Counted from the first letter of the stretch, positions 1 to 8,733 are shown. The stretch: DNA of 64,000 nt from CAYWBU01 sp942491525 (GCA_942491525.1 CALOBW010000064.1:1-64000), one strand, 5' to 3'. Numbers and translations are program-made. The notes: generated by a model not told the origin, from the letters alone.

Positions 1-359
1 GGACAAAGCGTTCAGAAGCCATCAGAGTTTTACAGGAGGTTGCCCTTTATCAAGAGAAACATATGGCGGAGCGCGGTTCATATGCTAATTATAATACGCT
101 CCGAGTAAATGTTGGTATGCCTGACTATAATGTAGTTGGTAATCGGTATTATGATATTGATGTTACAGTTAATCTGGCTTTAGATGAGTTCTTCGCGGTG
201 GCGACGCCTTTTGCAACCAATCACACCGATAATGCTGCTGCTGGTGGAACGCCTCTAAGGTTCGCAATTAGAGAAGATGGTGCTACAGGTACGGCGACTA
301 CCTCTACTGGTGGTGGATTTGCTGTAAATAACGATCTCTGGAGAACTTTGAGGCCATAA
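1..359 (+). CDS. Type IV pilin (PilE-like), 5' truncated
   Basis: The reading frame is open from base 3 with no upstream stop, so this is the C-terminal part of a gene that begins outside the window. The first residues (TKRSEAIRVLQEVALYQEKH) look like the end of the pilin N-terminal alpha helix, with the alternating Ala/Glu/Gln pattern. A GSYAN segment follows, as is usual where PilE-like pilins enter the globular domain. The remainder is a Gly/Thr-rich beta region. No Cys pair is visible in the C-terminus, unlike many major pilins, so a minor pilin is possible. It would be a subunit of a type IV pilus or type II secretion pseudopilus. The stop lies 1 bp before the next gene. Confidence 0.7.
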   Translation, partial: TKRSEAIRVLQEVALYQEKHMAERGSYANYNTLRVNVGMPDYNVVGNRYYDIDVTVNLALDEFFAVATPFATNHTDNAAAGGTPLRFAIREDGATGTATTSTGGGFAVNNDLWRTLRP

Positions 360-360
360 T

Positions 361-849
361 ATGCGCCATCTGATTTTTGCTTTTTTGATTGTGCTGATTG
401 CTGGCTGCTCTATGCAAGCCAACCTCCCTGAGGAGGACCTCTGGCCGGATGATCAAAACATGACCCGTCTGGATAAAGATGTTGAGCAGCTTTGTGAGCA
501 GCTGGTGGCTGACGTTGCCCCGGGCAGCCTCTATCTTAGCTGGTATGATAATCTGCATCCGTCTGCGCCCATGCTGGCTGAGGCCTATGTGGTCTCGATG
601 ATGAAGGGGCATCTGAATAAGCGCGGTTTTGTAGTTAATATGAGTGAAGAGTCAGCTGAGTATCGTTTGCATATGACCATGACCCCCAGTCGCAAATCAT
701 TGCTTACCATGGCAACTCTCAGTATGGATGACCGCATTATTGCGACCGGTGAGGCCAATTTTGTGAATGGTTCAGAGCAGTGGGGCAGGGCCCTGCGCTC
801 CAAGCGCTATCGAACAACAACTGTAATTCCGGTGGAGGCTCATCCGTGA
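361..849 (+). CDS. FlgO-like outer-membrane lipoprotein A
   Basis: A 162-residue lipoprotein. The signal peptide ends in the lipobox IAGC (Cys16). The body (DKDVEQLCEQLVADV..., then a Tyr/Trp-containing beta strand, then YRLHMTMTPS and GEANFVNGSEQW) resembles the FlgO fold known from flagellar outer-membrane lipoproteins: a helix that starts 'clAdqL', alternating strands, and a closing strand on regulation of gene product. It is the first of three overlapping lipoprotein genes (next start overlaps its stop by 4 bp, GTGA). No flagellar gene is seen nearby, so a flagellar role is not supported; an envelope role next to the pilin is equally possible. The family assignment is by pattern only. Confidence 0.6.
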   Translation: MRHLIFAFLIVLIAGCSMQANLPEEDLWPDDQNMTRLDKDVEQLCEQLVADVAPGSLYLSWYDNLHPSAPMLAEAYVVSMMKGHLNKRGFVVNMSEESAEYRLHMTMTPSRKSLLTMATLSMDDRIIATGEANFVNGSEQWGRALRSKRYRTTTVIPVEAHP

Positions 850-1379
850 AAAGATTATTGGGGATAGTATTAATGTTTATCCTTGGTGGGTGTGCTCATA
901 TGCAGCCCAATTACACCATGACCATGGAGGGGGCGGCAGGTCGGGTTGCCGCCGGCATCAATGATGAACTGCGCAGGACCTATGCTGGAATCCCGATACT
1001 GGTAACTGCGCCGGTGGATGCCGTTAGTTTTGAGGCGGGCGATTTTGGTCTGGCCATGCAGGAGCTTCTGATGGGGGCCCTGACTGAGAGCGGTGCCAAT
1101 GTGGTCGATGTTGAGCTGCGGCAGGTGCCATACATTAACTGTGAGGATGGCCTGAATGCCCTCAGTCGGGATGCCCGCAAATTGCAGCAGCAGTATCGGG
1201 CCGGTGTGATTGTTGTCTCAACCTATATAGTACGGGAGAGGGATCTGCTGCTCTCGGTGAGGGCCGTTGATTATACCAACAGCGATGTGATCGCCTCAGC
1301 CAGTACAACCATGCGCAAAAGTGAGTCGGTTGAGGCCATGCTTAAGATGAGAGGAAGTTCCAGGCTCTATGAACGTTAA
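846..1379 (+). CDS. FlgO-like outer-membrane lipoprotein B
   Basis: A 177-residue lipoprotein starting at GTG 846, overlapping the previous stop; this start gives a proper signal peptide (MKRLLGIVLMFILGGC, lipobox LGGC). An in-frame ATG at 780 lies deep inside the upstream gene and would bury the signal peptide, so it is rejected. The C-terminal half has the FlgO-like arrangement: a helix (GLAMQELLMGALTESGANVVD), a polar helix with QQQYRAG, then paired strands VIVVSTYIVRERDLLLSVRAVD and a DVIASAS strand. Probably outer-membrane anchored. Its 3' end overlaps the third lipoprotein by 11 bp, indicating one transcript. Confidence 0.65.
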   Translation: MKRLLGIVLMFILGGCAHMQPNYTMTMEGAAGRVAAGINDELRRTYAGIPILVTAPVDAVSFEAGDFGLAMQELLMGALTESGANVVDVELRQVPYINCEDGLNALSRDARKLQQQYRAGVIVVSTYIVRERDLLLSVRAVDYTNSDVIASASTTMRKSESVEAMLKMRGSSRLYER

Positions 1380-1917
1380 ACGAATCCTGTTTTTGCTGGT
1401 CTGTTTTGCGCTTGCCGGCTGCGCGCTGAAACATCCCGATTATCAGTCGGAAGAGATGACGCCGATTGATTGGGGGTTGGAAGAGGCCTTTGAGAATGTT
1501 GTTACTGTGCTGCCCTTTGAGGCTGAGAGTGTTGAGTTCGGCTACTATGCCGGGCAGCGCATGCAGGAATATCTGCTGCAGGCCGGCGCCTTCAGGCGGG
1601 TACTCTTTGATGACGACGGGCAGGTCTACAGCCGTTATGTGTTGCAGGGGGCAATTCTTGAGAGCTTTTATGGTGGCAGTGATGCGCCCACCCGCATGCG
1701 CATTGAGGTGCGGGTGATTGACCGCACCGATGGTCACACGCGCTTCTTTCGCAGCGCCGCCGTTGATTATGAGATGCACGGTGTTGACATTCAGTGGCTC
1801 AGGCGACTCTATGTTGATGCGCCCAGGCCGGAAGAGGTTCTCTGCGGTATGCTGAAAAATATCGCCGAAGATATTGCCGAGCGCACCAGTCGCTCGGCCG
1901 TTAAGAAGTGTGATTGA
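1369..1917 (+). CDS. FlgO-like outer-membrane lipoprotein C
   Basis: A 182-residue lipoprotein with lipobox LAGC (Cys18). The segment FENVVTVLPFEAESVEFGYYAGQRMQEYLLQAGAFRRV is a strand-helix-strand typical of periplasmic GNA1162/FlgO-type folds, in which an envelope factor assembles from several related lipoproteins. It continues with YVLQGAILESFYGG and a strand on a conserved 'TRMRIEVRVIDRTDGHTRFF'-like pattern. It is the last gene of the pilin-distal trio and ends at a perfect hairpin shared with the convergent gene. Three consecutive related lipoproteins suggest a multi-subunit outer-membrane ring or a copy-number expansion. Substrate or partner unknown. Confidence 0.6.
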   Translation: MNVKRILFLLVCFALAGCALKHPDYQSEEMTPIDWGLEEAFENVVTVLPFEAESVEFGYYAGQRMQEYLLQAGAFRRVLFDDDGQVYSRYVLQGAILESFYGGSDAPTRMRIEVRVIDRTDGHTRFFRSAAVDYEMHGVDIQWLRRLYVDAPRPEEVLCGMLKNIAEDIAERTSRSAVKKCD

Positions 1918-1936
1918 TAGCGGGCGAGGCCCGCTA
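1918..1936. terminator. Convergent hairpin terminator
   Basis: A perfect 8-bp stem (TAGCGGGC / GCCCGCTA) with loop GAG lies between two convergent genes and overlaps the last codon of the minus-strand lipoprotein. No strong U-run on either side. Confidence 0.55.
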
Positions 1937-3289
1937 GTCCTGTTTGCCCCAGACGAAGAGATCGCCATCGGTGGTCTTCATGTAGACGAGTCCCTCGGGG
2001 GAGACGACGGTTTTGTCGATGGTTTTGCCGCCTAGCAGGTTTTCCGGGTCTGGTACAGCGCTCCAGTCCGCTCCATCATTCTCAGAGTAGAAGCTGCCGT
2101 TCCATATCCGGTTTTGCAAATCGATGGCGATATCGTTCGTTAGAGGCGCCGGAGCTCCCTTGTCTAAACCATTGATTTGAACACTGCCGCTGGTGGCTGA
2201 GACTGAATAGACTGTATGGGTGTAGTTTCTGTCAACTGTCACGGCTAATGCAGTGATGTCACCTGCAAATTGATGTTCGAACCAGCCATTTTTCTTGTTG
2301 TAGGAATACAGGCCAGCCGTGTTGGCAATGTATGTGAGATTTTTGGTAATGGTGCCGGTGTTGGCAATGTTAATAAGGCCATCAATGTTGATGATATCGT
2401 AGCTTTTTGTGTTGCCGATGAGGGAGTTGTCTCCGGTGCGTGGGGCGCTGCTCCAGGCTGTGCCGGATAGGTAGTGGACTCCGCTGTCAGCGGCAACCCA
2501 GAGAGCCCCGCCATCCTTGGCAATCTCATTGATACCTGCAACGGAGGCCTCGCACTCTGTAACGGTTTCGGCCTTGTTGACGTAGCTTGAAATCTTGAGT
2601 TTGCCGCTGTCCAGAAATGCGCCAAAAATTGAGTAGAGCGGCGTGAAATAGGTTGTCTGGATTGAGCCGGTGAGAGCTAGGTAGTTACGGCCAAAGCCAA
2701 CGTTGGCCCAGAATGTTGACTGGTGATACTGGGTGTTGGATGTATCACTAGAGTCGAGGACAGTGTCATCATCGCCAGGGTCTGGCGTGACCTCTTTATT
2801 TTCAATCAGAGTCGTTCTGCCAGCGAAAATTCCACCTGATTTGGTGTTAGGTTGAGATGCTATGCTATTTATAAAGTTGGATGTCTTTGTGTATTTGTTA
2901 TCAATGACCGGAGTCTGTGTGCTGCTTGCTTCGTAAAGCTGGATCAGCTTCCGTTCCTGCACATCAAAGGTAAAGGTCAGCGGGTCGCTGTCGCCATTTT
3001 TGTCGCGCATCATGCAGGTGACGGTGTAGCGCCCGGCGGTATCGGGTGCGGTCCAGTAGACCCAGCTCTGGGCGATGTTGGCATCCTCGAAGGTTCCCCC
3101 GGTGGAGTTCCAGGCGTACCAGATGGGGAATATTCCGTTAGGGTTATCGGTGATGCCGCTGACTGAGATCAGAATGCGCTGGCCGGTTACCGGATTGTCG
3201 TCGTAGGAGCCGAAGGCGGTGAATTCCGGATTGGATGCACCGCAGCCGCTCAGGCAGATCAGGGTCAGTATCAGTAATAGTCTTTTCAA
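1934..3289 (-). CDS. Large beta-rich lipoprotein with PKD/Ig-like N-terminal domain
   Basis: 451 residues from a TTG start placed 5 nt after AGGAGG. The signal peptide ends in the lipobox LSGC (Cys16). Residues of about 25-115 look like a PKD/Ig-like domain: GQRILISVSGI, WYAWNSTGGTF, WTAPDTAGRYTVTCMMRD, with D-rich loops before a closing strand. The rest (about 180-451) has repeated short strands with W-x-A-x-D-S-G-V-x-x-L and SENDGADWSAVPDP-like segments, which suggests a beta-propeller of the photosynthesis-stability/BNR kind. It is monocistronic between a convergent terminator and a 227-bp divergent promoter region. No enzyme motif is seen; a surface-exposed binding protein is the most I can say. 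Confidence 0.6.
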   Translation of the reverse strand: MKRLLLILTLICLSGCGASNPEFTAFGSYDDNPVTGQRILISVSGITDNPNGIFPIWYAWNSTGGTFEDANIAQSWVYWTAPDTAGRYTVTCMMRDKNGDSDPLTFTFDVQERKLIQLYEASSTQTPVIDNKYTKTSNFINSIASQPNTKSGGIFAGRTTLIENKEVTPDPGDDDTVLDSSDTSNTQYHQSTFWANVGFGRNYLALTGSIQTTYFTPLYSIFGAFLDSGKLKISSYVNKAETVTECEASVAGINEIAKDGGALWVAADSGVHYLSGTAWSSAPRTGDNSLIGNTKSYDIINIDGLINIANTGTITKNLTYIANTAGLYSYNKKNGWFEHQFAGDITALAVTVDRNYTHTVYSVSATSGSVQINGLDKGAPAPLTNDIAIDLQNRIWNGSFYSENDGADWSAVPDPENLLGGKTIDKTVVSPEGLVYMKTTDGDLFVWGKQD

Positions 3290-3516
3290 GGATGCCTCCT
3301 AGCGTTCTTGTCAGAACTTTCCTAGCAGATAGTCATAATTGGCGCAAGCATGCCTATAATTAAGAATTGGTAGGCTTTGTTTGCTATTTGTGCAGGATAT
3401 TGATATGTTTTTATTCTCAAATATTATAGATTGATGTTTAAGTTATTCTGCTTTTCGGGTGCATATGTCCAGGCATATATCTCACCGCATACTAACTGTT
3501 GTTTTAAGGAGTTATT

Positions 3517-5166
3517 ATGATTTTGGGAATCGATGTGGGGGGAACCCATACCGACGCTGTCGCCTTTGAGGGCGGTGAAATACATAGTACCGTGAAGGTG
3601 CTGACCGGTCATGATCTTATCTCTTCGGTGACCAAGGCCATCCAGTCGCTCAAGGTTGACTGCAGCACGGTCAGGCGGGTGGTGCTCTCCACGACCCTTT
3701 CGACTAATGCGATTATCGAGAAGACCTATCCAAGGACCGGCATGATCGTGGCGGCTGGCCCGGGCATCGATCCGCATCACTACTTTATAAATGAAGATTT
3801 TTTTCTGGTTGACGGCGCCATTGATCACCGGGGGCGCGAATATGTTGCGCTTGATATTCATCAGGTTGAGTCGGCCGCCAGGAATCTCAAGGCGGAGGGG
3901 ATTGAGGGGCTGGGAATCGTATCCAAGTTTTCCATCCGCAACCCGGACCATGAACGCCAGGCGCTGAGTCTTCTGGCCGATGATTTTGACCATATATCCA
4001 TGGGGCACCGCATGAGCGGCAGTCGCAATTTTCCGCGGCGCATCTATACCACCTTTTTCAATACAGCTGTAATGCCGCTGCAGCAGAACTTTGTGGCCGC
4101 GGTTCAGGATTCGCTCTCCAATCTGGGCATCGGAGGACCGTTGCTCTTCTTGAAGGCCGATGGCGGCACATATACCTATGAAACGGCGCTCAGGCTGCCC
4201 ATTGAGACAGTCCTCTCCGGACCCGCAGCATCCATAATGGGGGCGGTTGCCCTGGCCGAGAAGAATTCCAAAGTTCTGGTGCTCGATATCGGCGGGACAA
4301 CAACTGACATCGGCATTCTGATTGATGGTGTGCCGGTACTGGAGAAGGGCGCCAAGGTAGGCGGTTACCGGACCCTGGTGCGTGGGCTGAATGCACGCTC
4401 CGTCGGCGCCGGTGGAGATTCGCTGGTACACATCGCGGATGATGCGCTGTGCGTCGGGCCTCAGCGCAAAGGCCAGCCGGCCTGTCTCGGCGGTAAGGAG
4501 CCGACCACCATGGACGCGCTCTGTCTGCTTGGTCGCTTCCCCGAGGGGAATATCAAGCTGGCCCGCAAGGCCCTGACGCCCATTGCCCGTAAGCTGAATC
4601 TTTATCCCGAAAGTTTGGCCGGCAGGGTTGTTGAGGTTATGACGGCCAATATCTCGGAAGCCGTGCGTGATTACATTGATGAGCTTAATGCCCATCCGGT
4701 CTATACGATCGAGGAGATGCTGCATCCCGACATGATCCGGCCAGATATGGCCATGGTTGTGGGCGGTCCGGCGGCGCTGCTGCAGGATGAGCTCAAACAG
4801 GCCCTGGATATGCCGGTGGTGGTGCCCGAACACTCCGGTGTGGCCAATGCCCTGGGCGCGGCTCTGGCCCGTACCACGGCCCAGATCTCGCTGATGGCTG
4901 ATACCCAGCTGGGGCGTATGACCTGCCCGGAATTGGATTTCGAGGGTGTTGCCGAGCCGGATATGGACCTGGATGATCTGCGCGATCTGGGCTTTAGAAT
5001 GATGCGCGAGCACTCTCTCAGCATGGGCCTGGCCGATGAGCCCCACATGGATGTGGTTGAGGAGCAGAGTTTTAATATGGTGCGCGGATTCGCGACAGCC
5101 GGCCGCAATATGCGGCTCAAGATTCAGACCAGGCCAGGCATCATTGATGAGTGGAGGAGTTTATGA
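3517..5166 (+). CDS. HyuA-like hydantoinase/oxoprolinase-family ATPase
   Basis: 549 residues, start ATG after AAGGAG. It is an ASKHA-fold ATPase: phosphate-1 loop GIDVGGTHTDAV (residues 4-15), phosphate-2 loop LDIGGTTTDIG (256-266), LSGPAAS (233-239) and a SVGAGGDS loop (295-302) that are hallmarks of hydantoinase A/5-oxoprolinase A subunits. Family members hydrolyse cyclic amides (hydantoins, 5-oxoproline) or carboxylate ketones with ATP, usually with a HyuB subunit. No HyuB gene is adjacent, and the protein is shorter than the usual 650-720 residues. It is the first gene of an operon whose second gene, a deacetylase-family amidohydrolase, overlaps its stop by 4 bp (ATGA), so the two may act on the same amide-containing substrate. 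Confidence 0.85.
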   Translation: MILGIDVGGTHTDAVAFEGGEIHSTVKVLTGHDLISSVTKAIQSLKVDCSTVRRVVLSTTLSTNAIIEKTYPRTGMIVAAGPGIDPHHYFINEDFFLVDGAIDHRGREYVALDIHQVESAARNLKAEGIEGLGIVSKFSIRNPDHERQALSLLADDFDHISMGHRMSGSRNFPRRIYTTFFNTAVMPLQQNFVAAVQDSLSNLGIGGPLLFLKADGGTYTYETALRLPIETVLSGPAASIMGAVALAEKNSKVLVLDIGGTTTDIGILIDGVPVLEKGAKVGGYRTLVRGLNARSVGAGGDSLVHIADDALCVGPQRKGQPACLGGKEPTTMDALCLLGRFPEGNIKLARKALTPIARKLNLYPESLAGRVVEVMTANISEAVRDYIDELNAHPVYTIEEMLHPDMIRPDMAMVVGGPAALLQDELKQALDMPVVVPEHSGVANALGAALARTTAQISLMADTQLGRMTCPELDFEGVAEPDMDLDDLRDLGFRMMREHSLSMGLADEPHMDVVEEQSFNMVRGFATAGRNMRLKIQTRPGIIDEWRSL

Positions 5167-6482
5167 TTAAGGCTGCCAGATCAACCGGTCTGATATTCTT
5201 CCCGGCCTATGACTGGGAGATCGATCCGGTGCATCCGGAACGCAAGGAGCGTCTGCTCTATACCCAGGATCAGGTCCTGGAGGAGGGGTTGCTCGATATC
5301 GAAGGCATCAGCGAGTTTAAGGCCGGCCTGGCCAGCGAGCGTGACATCAGCCGGGCTCATTTTTGCGTGCCGGATGTCAAGGCGCTCTCTTCGCCGTCAC
5401 ACATGGTTTCGGCGGGCGGCTGTATTGAGGCGGCCCGTCTGGTGCTTGAGAAGGAGGTCCAGAAGGCTTTTGCTCTGGTTCGTCCGCCCGGGCATCATTC
5501 GATGCGGGTAGCCCAGGGTGGGCGCGGTTTCTGTCATATCAACATCGAGGCGGTCATGGTTGAGTGGATCCGCAAGAACTATCCGCAGATCAAGCGTATA
5601 GCCATCGTTGATACGGACTGTCACCATGGTGACGGCACCCAGGATATCTACTGGCACGATCCGGACGTGCTCTTCATCTCGTTGCATCAGGATGGACGGA
5701 CGCTGTACCCGGGCTCCGGCTATCCGGATGAGGATGGCGGACCAATGGCCAGGGGCATGACCATCAATGTGCCCATGCAGCCGGGCAGTGGTGATGAGTG
5801 TTTCCATACTGTTATCCGGGACCTGGTGCGGCCGGTGCTTGAGGATTTCAAGCCCGATCTGGTTATAAACTCAGCCGGCCAGGATAATCACTATTCGGAT
5901 CCCCTGACCAATATGGCCATCACAGCGCAGGGGTATGCCAAGTTGAATGAGCTGCTTGATCCGGATATCTGCGTGCTTGAAGGCGGCTATTCAATCGAGA
6001 ATGCACTGCCTTATATCAATACCGGTATTATCATGGCCCTGGCCGGGCTGGATTACTCCTTCCTGGCCGAGCCGGACTATGATCCGGAGCGTCTGCAGGA
6101 GAATCCACGCAATGTTGAGTACACCCAGGATCTCTGCCGGGAACTGCTGGCGCGCTGGCGCAGTCGCAAGACCCCTATTTGTGCAAAGACTCACTTCACT
6201 CGCAGCCGCAATATCTACTACGACACCGACGGTATCAATGAACGTCAGAACGAGACTCTGCGCTGCTGTCAGAAGTGTGCCGGCACCTATAGTATCGATT
6301 CTAAAGCCTCAAACGGCTACCATGTGCTCTGTATCCATCTGCCCTGGAACGCCTGTGATGAGTGCCGCGATCAGGCTGAGACATGGTTCAATGATGTGGA
6401 GTTCCTGGCTTACAATGAAGCTTATTATGGGGCCTTCCTGCAGGATATGGACCGTGATGAGTATCTAGTTAAACTGCTATGA
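5163..6482 (+). CDS. Histone deacetylase-family amidohydrolase with Cys-rich tail
   Basis: 439 residues; ATG 5163 follows GGAGGAG and overlaps the hyuA-like stop, so I prefer it to GTG 5151. All arginase/deacetylase-fold landmarks are present: RPPGHHS with the His pair 111-112, DTDCHHGDGT giving Zn ligands Asp152 and His154, AGQD with the third ligand Asp241, and the catalytic Tyr in LEGGY (276). Bacterial relatives act on acetylpolyamines, acetoin-related or other acylated amines. The last 90 or so residues add a Cys-rich region (CCQKC ... C ... CDEC) that is not part of the deacetylase fold and looks like a small zinc-binding module. It is coupled to the patatin gene by another ATGA overlap. 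Confidence 0.85.
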   Translation: MIKAARSTGLIFFPAYDWEIDPVHPERKERLLYTQDQVLEEGLLDIEGISEFKAGLASERDISRAHFCVPDVKALSSPSHMVSAGGCIEAARLVLEKEVQKAFALVRPPGHHSMRVAQGGRGFCHINIEAVMVEWIRKNYPQIKRIAIVDTDCHHGDGTQDIYWHDPDVLFISLHQDGRTLYPGSGYPDEDGGPMARGMTINVPMQPGSGDECFHTVIRDLVRPVLEDFKPDLVINSAGQDNHYSDPLTNMAITAQGYAKLNELLDPDICVLEGGYSIENALPYINTGIIMALAGLDYSFLAEPDYDPERLQENPRNVEYTQDLCRELLARWRSRKTPICAKTHFTRSRNIYYDTDGINERQNETLRCCQKCAGTYSIDSKASNGYHVLCIHLPWNACDECRDQAETWFNDVEFLAYNEAYYGAFLQDMDRDEYLVKLL

Positions 6483-7375
6483 TCAGGCGTAAGAAAAAGG
6501 TTGTGCTGGCCCTCGGTGCCGGCGGGGCCAGGGGACTGGCCCATATCGGAGTTCTGCGGGCACTCAAGGAAAAGGGAGTGCCGATCGATGCCATTGCCGG
6601 GGTCTCCTTCGGGGCCATCGTGGGCGCGCTCTACTCAGTCTATCTTGATGTTGACCTGGTGGAACGGAAGCTCAAGGAGTATGTCAATGACCCGCTTTTT
6701 AGGGATACGGCTCCTGAGATGAATCAGCGTCAGGCGGATCAGTCGCGCAGTTTTCTGGAGCGGATTCAGGGAACAATCAAGCAGGGCTACTTTTTCTCGC
6801 GGGCCTTGAGCCGCACCTCACTGGTAACCCCGGAAGATTTTGTTGGCAATATGCGCAAGCTCTTGGGTGATCTTAGTTTTGCCGACATGCAGCTGCCCTT
6901 CAGATGTCAAAGTGTCGACCTGCTGACCGGGGCCCCGGTCGTGCATTCCGACGGCGACCTTCTGCTGGCCCTGACCGCCAGCTGTGCCGCGCCGGGATTC
7001 TTTCCGCCGGTTGAGCATGCCGGCATGATGCTGGTGGACGGCGGTATAGCTGAGATGGTGCCGCACCATCTGGCCCAGACTTTTTCGCCGGATTATGTGA
7101 TCGGGGTTGATGTGACCCGCAACCTTGAGGTTATCTCCGATCCTGCGAGTGATATTCATCACAGCCTGGATGTGGTCTTCCGCAGCTATGATATCACGCG
7201 GGACTATATGAATGTTTATGTCGACCGTACTTTTGACTGTATCATCCGTCCGCAGGTTGGCAGCTATTCATGGGTAAATTTTGAATATTTTGATGCTTAT
7301 GTTGAGGCTGGCTACAATGCAGCCCTGGATAAGGCCTCAATCATCAATCATAAGGTTCACTGGCGGCTGTTTTAA
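6479..7375 (+). CDS. Patatin-like phospholipase (RssA-like)
   Basis: 298 residues, ATGA overlap with the upstream deacetylase gene. The patatin dyad is complete: oxyanion loop GAGGARG (residues 13-19), nucleophile elbow GVSFG with Ser43, and VDGGI with Asp187. There is no signal peptide or membrane helix, so it is probably a cytoplasmic or membrane-associated lipid acyl hydrolase of the short RssA/NTE type. The tight coupling with the HyuA-like ATPase and deacetylase suggests a three-step degradative or remodelling pathway on an N-acylated and O-acylated lipid, but that is inference. Ends 2 bp from the convergent caspase gene; no hairpin seen between them. Confidence 0.85.
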   Translation: MIRRKKKVVLALGAGGARGLAHIGVLRALKEKGVPIDAIAGVSFGAIVGALYSVYLDVDLVERKLKEYVNDPLFRDTAPEMNQRQADQSRSFLERIQGTIKQGYFFSRALSRTSLVTPEDFVGNMRKLLGDLSFADMQLPFRCQSVDLLTGAPVVHSDGDLLLALTASCAAPGFFPPVEHAGMMLVDGGIAEMVPHHLAQTFSPDYVIGVDVTRNLEVISDPASDIHHSLDVVFRSYDITRDYMNVYVDRTFDCIIRPQVGSYSWVNFEYFDAYVEAGYNAALDKASIINHKVHWRLF

Positions 7376-7377
7376 TA

Positions 7378-8676
7378 TCAATCGGATAGCAGTCTCGGTG
7401 GAATTGGGTTGTCGGTACCCCTCTGTTGAGCGACCTGACTCTTGCAGTAATTATAAACATATCTGTAGGCTTCAAAGCCATCAATCCAGCTGTCGGCATT
7501 GCTGTTGGCGGGAGCTTCGTTGATTGAAGGGGCGTAGCGCAAGCCTTCGGTAAAGAACTGCGTGAATACGCTGAGTTCACCGTAGTCTCCCGCCTCTGAA
7601 GTCGTCTCGCCATCGGAGGCGGTGATGACCGCAATCCGGGGGGCGATCCCGCTTGACAGATTCTTGCTGAAGCTCTTCAGGTGCTGCGCAATGCCGGTTG
7701 CGGCAAGTGGGATCGATTTGGTGTATAAGCTGCGGGTCGGGGTGTTTAAACTCTTAGTGTTTGCCAGGGCAGTGAAGTTGCCGCTGAAACATGAGTCGAG
7801 AATGACAAACACATTTGTCAGAGCTGTGGCTGGGGCTCTGTTGAGTGCAAGGGCTAGGTCATCAACTGAGATCAGGTCGTTCAAGTCATAGGGGGCATTG
7901 GCGGCCAGGAGGAATTCGCCGCCATCTTTGGATCCATGCCCTGAAAAGAAGAAAACAAACAGATCCTCAGGTTGCATATCTGATATGATTTTTCCCATTG
8001 CAGTCATTATTTCGGCTCGCTGTGCTTGTTTGTCAGTTAATAGGGAGATCTGACTGTTACTGGACCACATTTGGGACTGAGTCAGTGATTCTTCAAGAGC
8101 CTTGACATCATTGACACAACTTTTCAGGTCCGCTGACCAGGAGCGAGGTGCGATGGGCCAGATATCCCAGCTGTAAATCTTGCCGGGGTCATAGGAGTCG
8201 TTCTCTTTGGATCGGTAGTCGTCGATGCCGACCAGCATTGCATAGTTCCGGCCGTAGGTTATGATTTCTGTTTTTCCGTGGCAATTCCCCTGTCTGAATA
8301 GCACTTGGAGTCTGCGATTACCGCAGGTTGTATCCGGAAAGGTGAGTGTGACTAAACCGTTGGCTTCTGAAAGTGAAGTGATATCCATTGTTTTTCCGGC
8401 ATTGATTATCTGGAAACTTTGAGCATCAAGCTCTGCGGGTCCTATAGGGCCACTGATATTGAGATGGATCGTTACCAGAGGAAACTGTGACAGATCCAGG
8501 CTGTCCACACTGAGGGTAACAGGAAGTGTATCGTCTTGAGATTCATTGTCTGGCTGGGGGGCGGTTTCCGTTTCACGGCTTTCGGTCTGAGTTGTTAGAG
8601 GCCAGTATTTCAGATCATCAGATTCGTTGCAGCCAAACAGAAGAATTAGCAGAATCAGCAATGCAGGTTTTCTCAA
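7378..8676 (-). CDS. Lipoprotein caspase-family (C14) peptidase 1
   Basis: 432 residues from a TTG start 5 nt after GGGAGG. Lipobox LFGC (Cys16) predicts outer-membrane anchoring outside the cytoplasm. Residues 60-135 form an Ig-like prefix domain with FPLV, INAGK and TTCGNR landmarks. The caspase domain starts at MLVGIDDY (147); catalytic His247 is in FFFSGHGSKDGG and Cys296 in VILDSCFSG, both intact. Near the C-terminus, DSWIDGFEAY resembles a degenerate calcium-loop/dockerin-like motif. Caspase-family proteases cleave after basic or acidic residues; target unknown. It lies directly downstream of a paralogue (8734-10308) and a terminator separates the two, so they are probably independently expressed. 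Confidence 0.85.
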   Translation of the reverse strand: MRKPALLILLILLFGCNESDDLKYWPLTTQTESRETETAPQPDNESQDDTLPVTLSVDSLDLSQFPLVTIHLNISGPIGPAELDAQSFQIINAGKTMDITSLSEANGLVTLTFPDTTCGNRRLQVLFRQGNCHGKTEIITYGRNYAMLVGIDDYRSKENDSYDPGKIYSWDIWPIAPRSWSADLKSCVNDVKALEESLTQSQMWSSNSQISLLTDKQAQRAEIMTAMGKIISDMQPEDLFVFFFSGHGSKDGGEFLLAANAPYDLNDLISVDDLALALNRAPATALTNVFVILDSCFSGNFTALANTKSLNTPTRSLYTKSIPLAATGIAQHLKSFSKNLSSGIAPRIAVITASDGETTSEAGDYGELSVFTQFFTEGLRYAPSINEAPANSNADSWIDGFEAYRYVYNYCKSQVAQQRGTDNPIPPRLLSD

Positions 8677-8710
8677 AATAGCCTCCCACTGAAATTATCA
8701 ATATAAAGGA

Positions 8711-8727
8711 GGGTCCCAGAGGGACCC
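8711..8727 (-). terminator. Terminator after caspase 2
   Basis: Perfect 7-bp stem GGGTCCC/GGGACCC, 3-nt loop, immediately downstream of the minus-strand gene that ends at 8734; followed on that strand by TCCTTTAT, a weak U-rich tract. Confidence 0.55.
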
Positions 8728-8733
8728 CACTTG

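Noticed and set aside
780..845. Longer N-terminus for FlgO-like lipoprotein B
   Set aside because: It would place the signal peptide and lipobox 22 residues inside the protein; GTG 846 gives a normal lipoprotein N-terminus.
3424..5046. Long minus-strand open frame (540 codons) opposite the HyuA-like gene
   Set aside because: The plus frame has HyuA motifs and a good ribosome-binding site; the reverse frame has a low-complexity composition typical of the opposite strand of a GC-rich gene and no recognisable motif.
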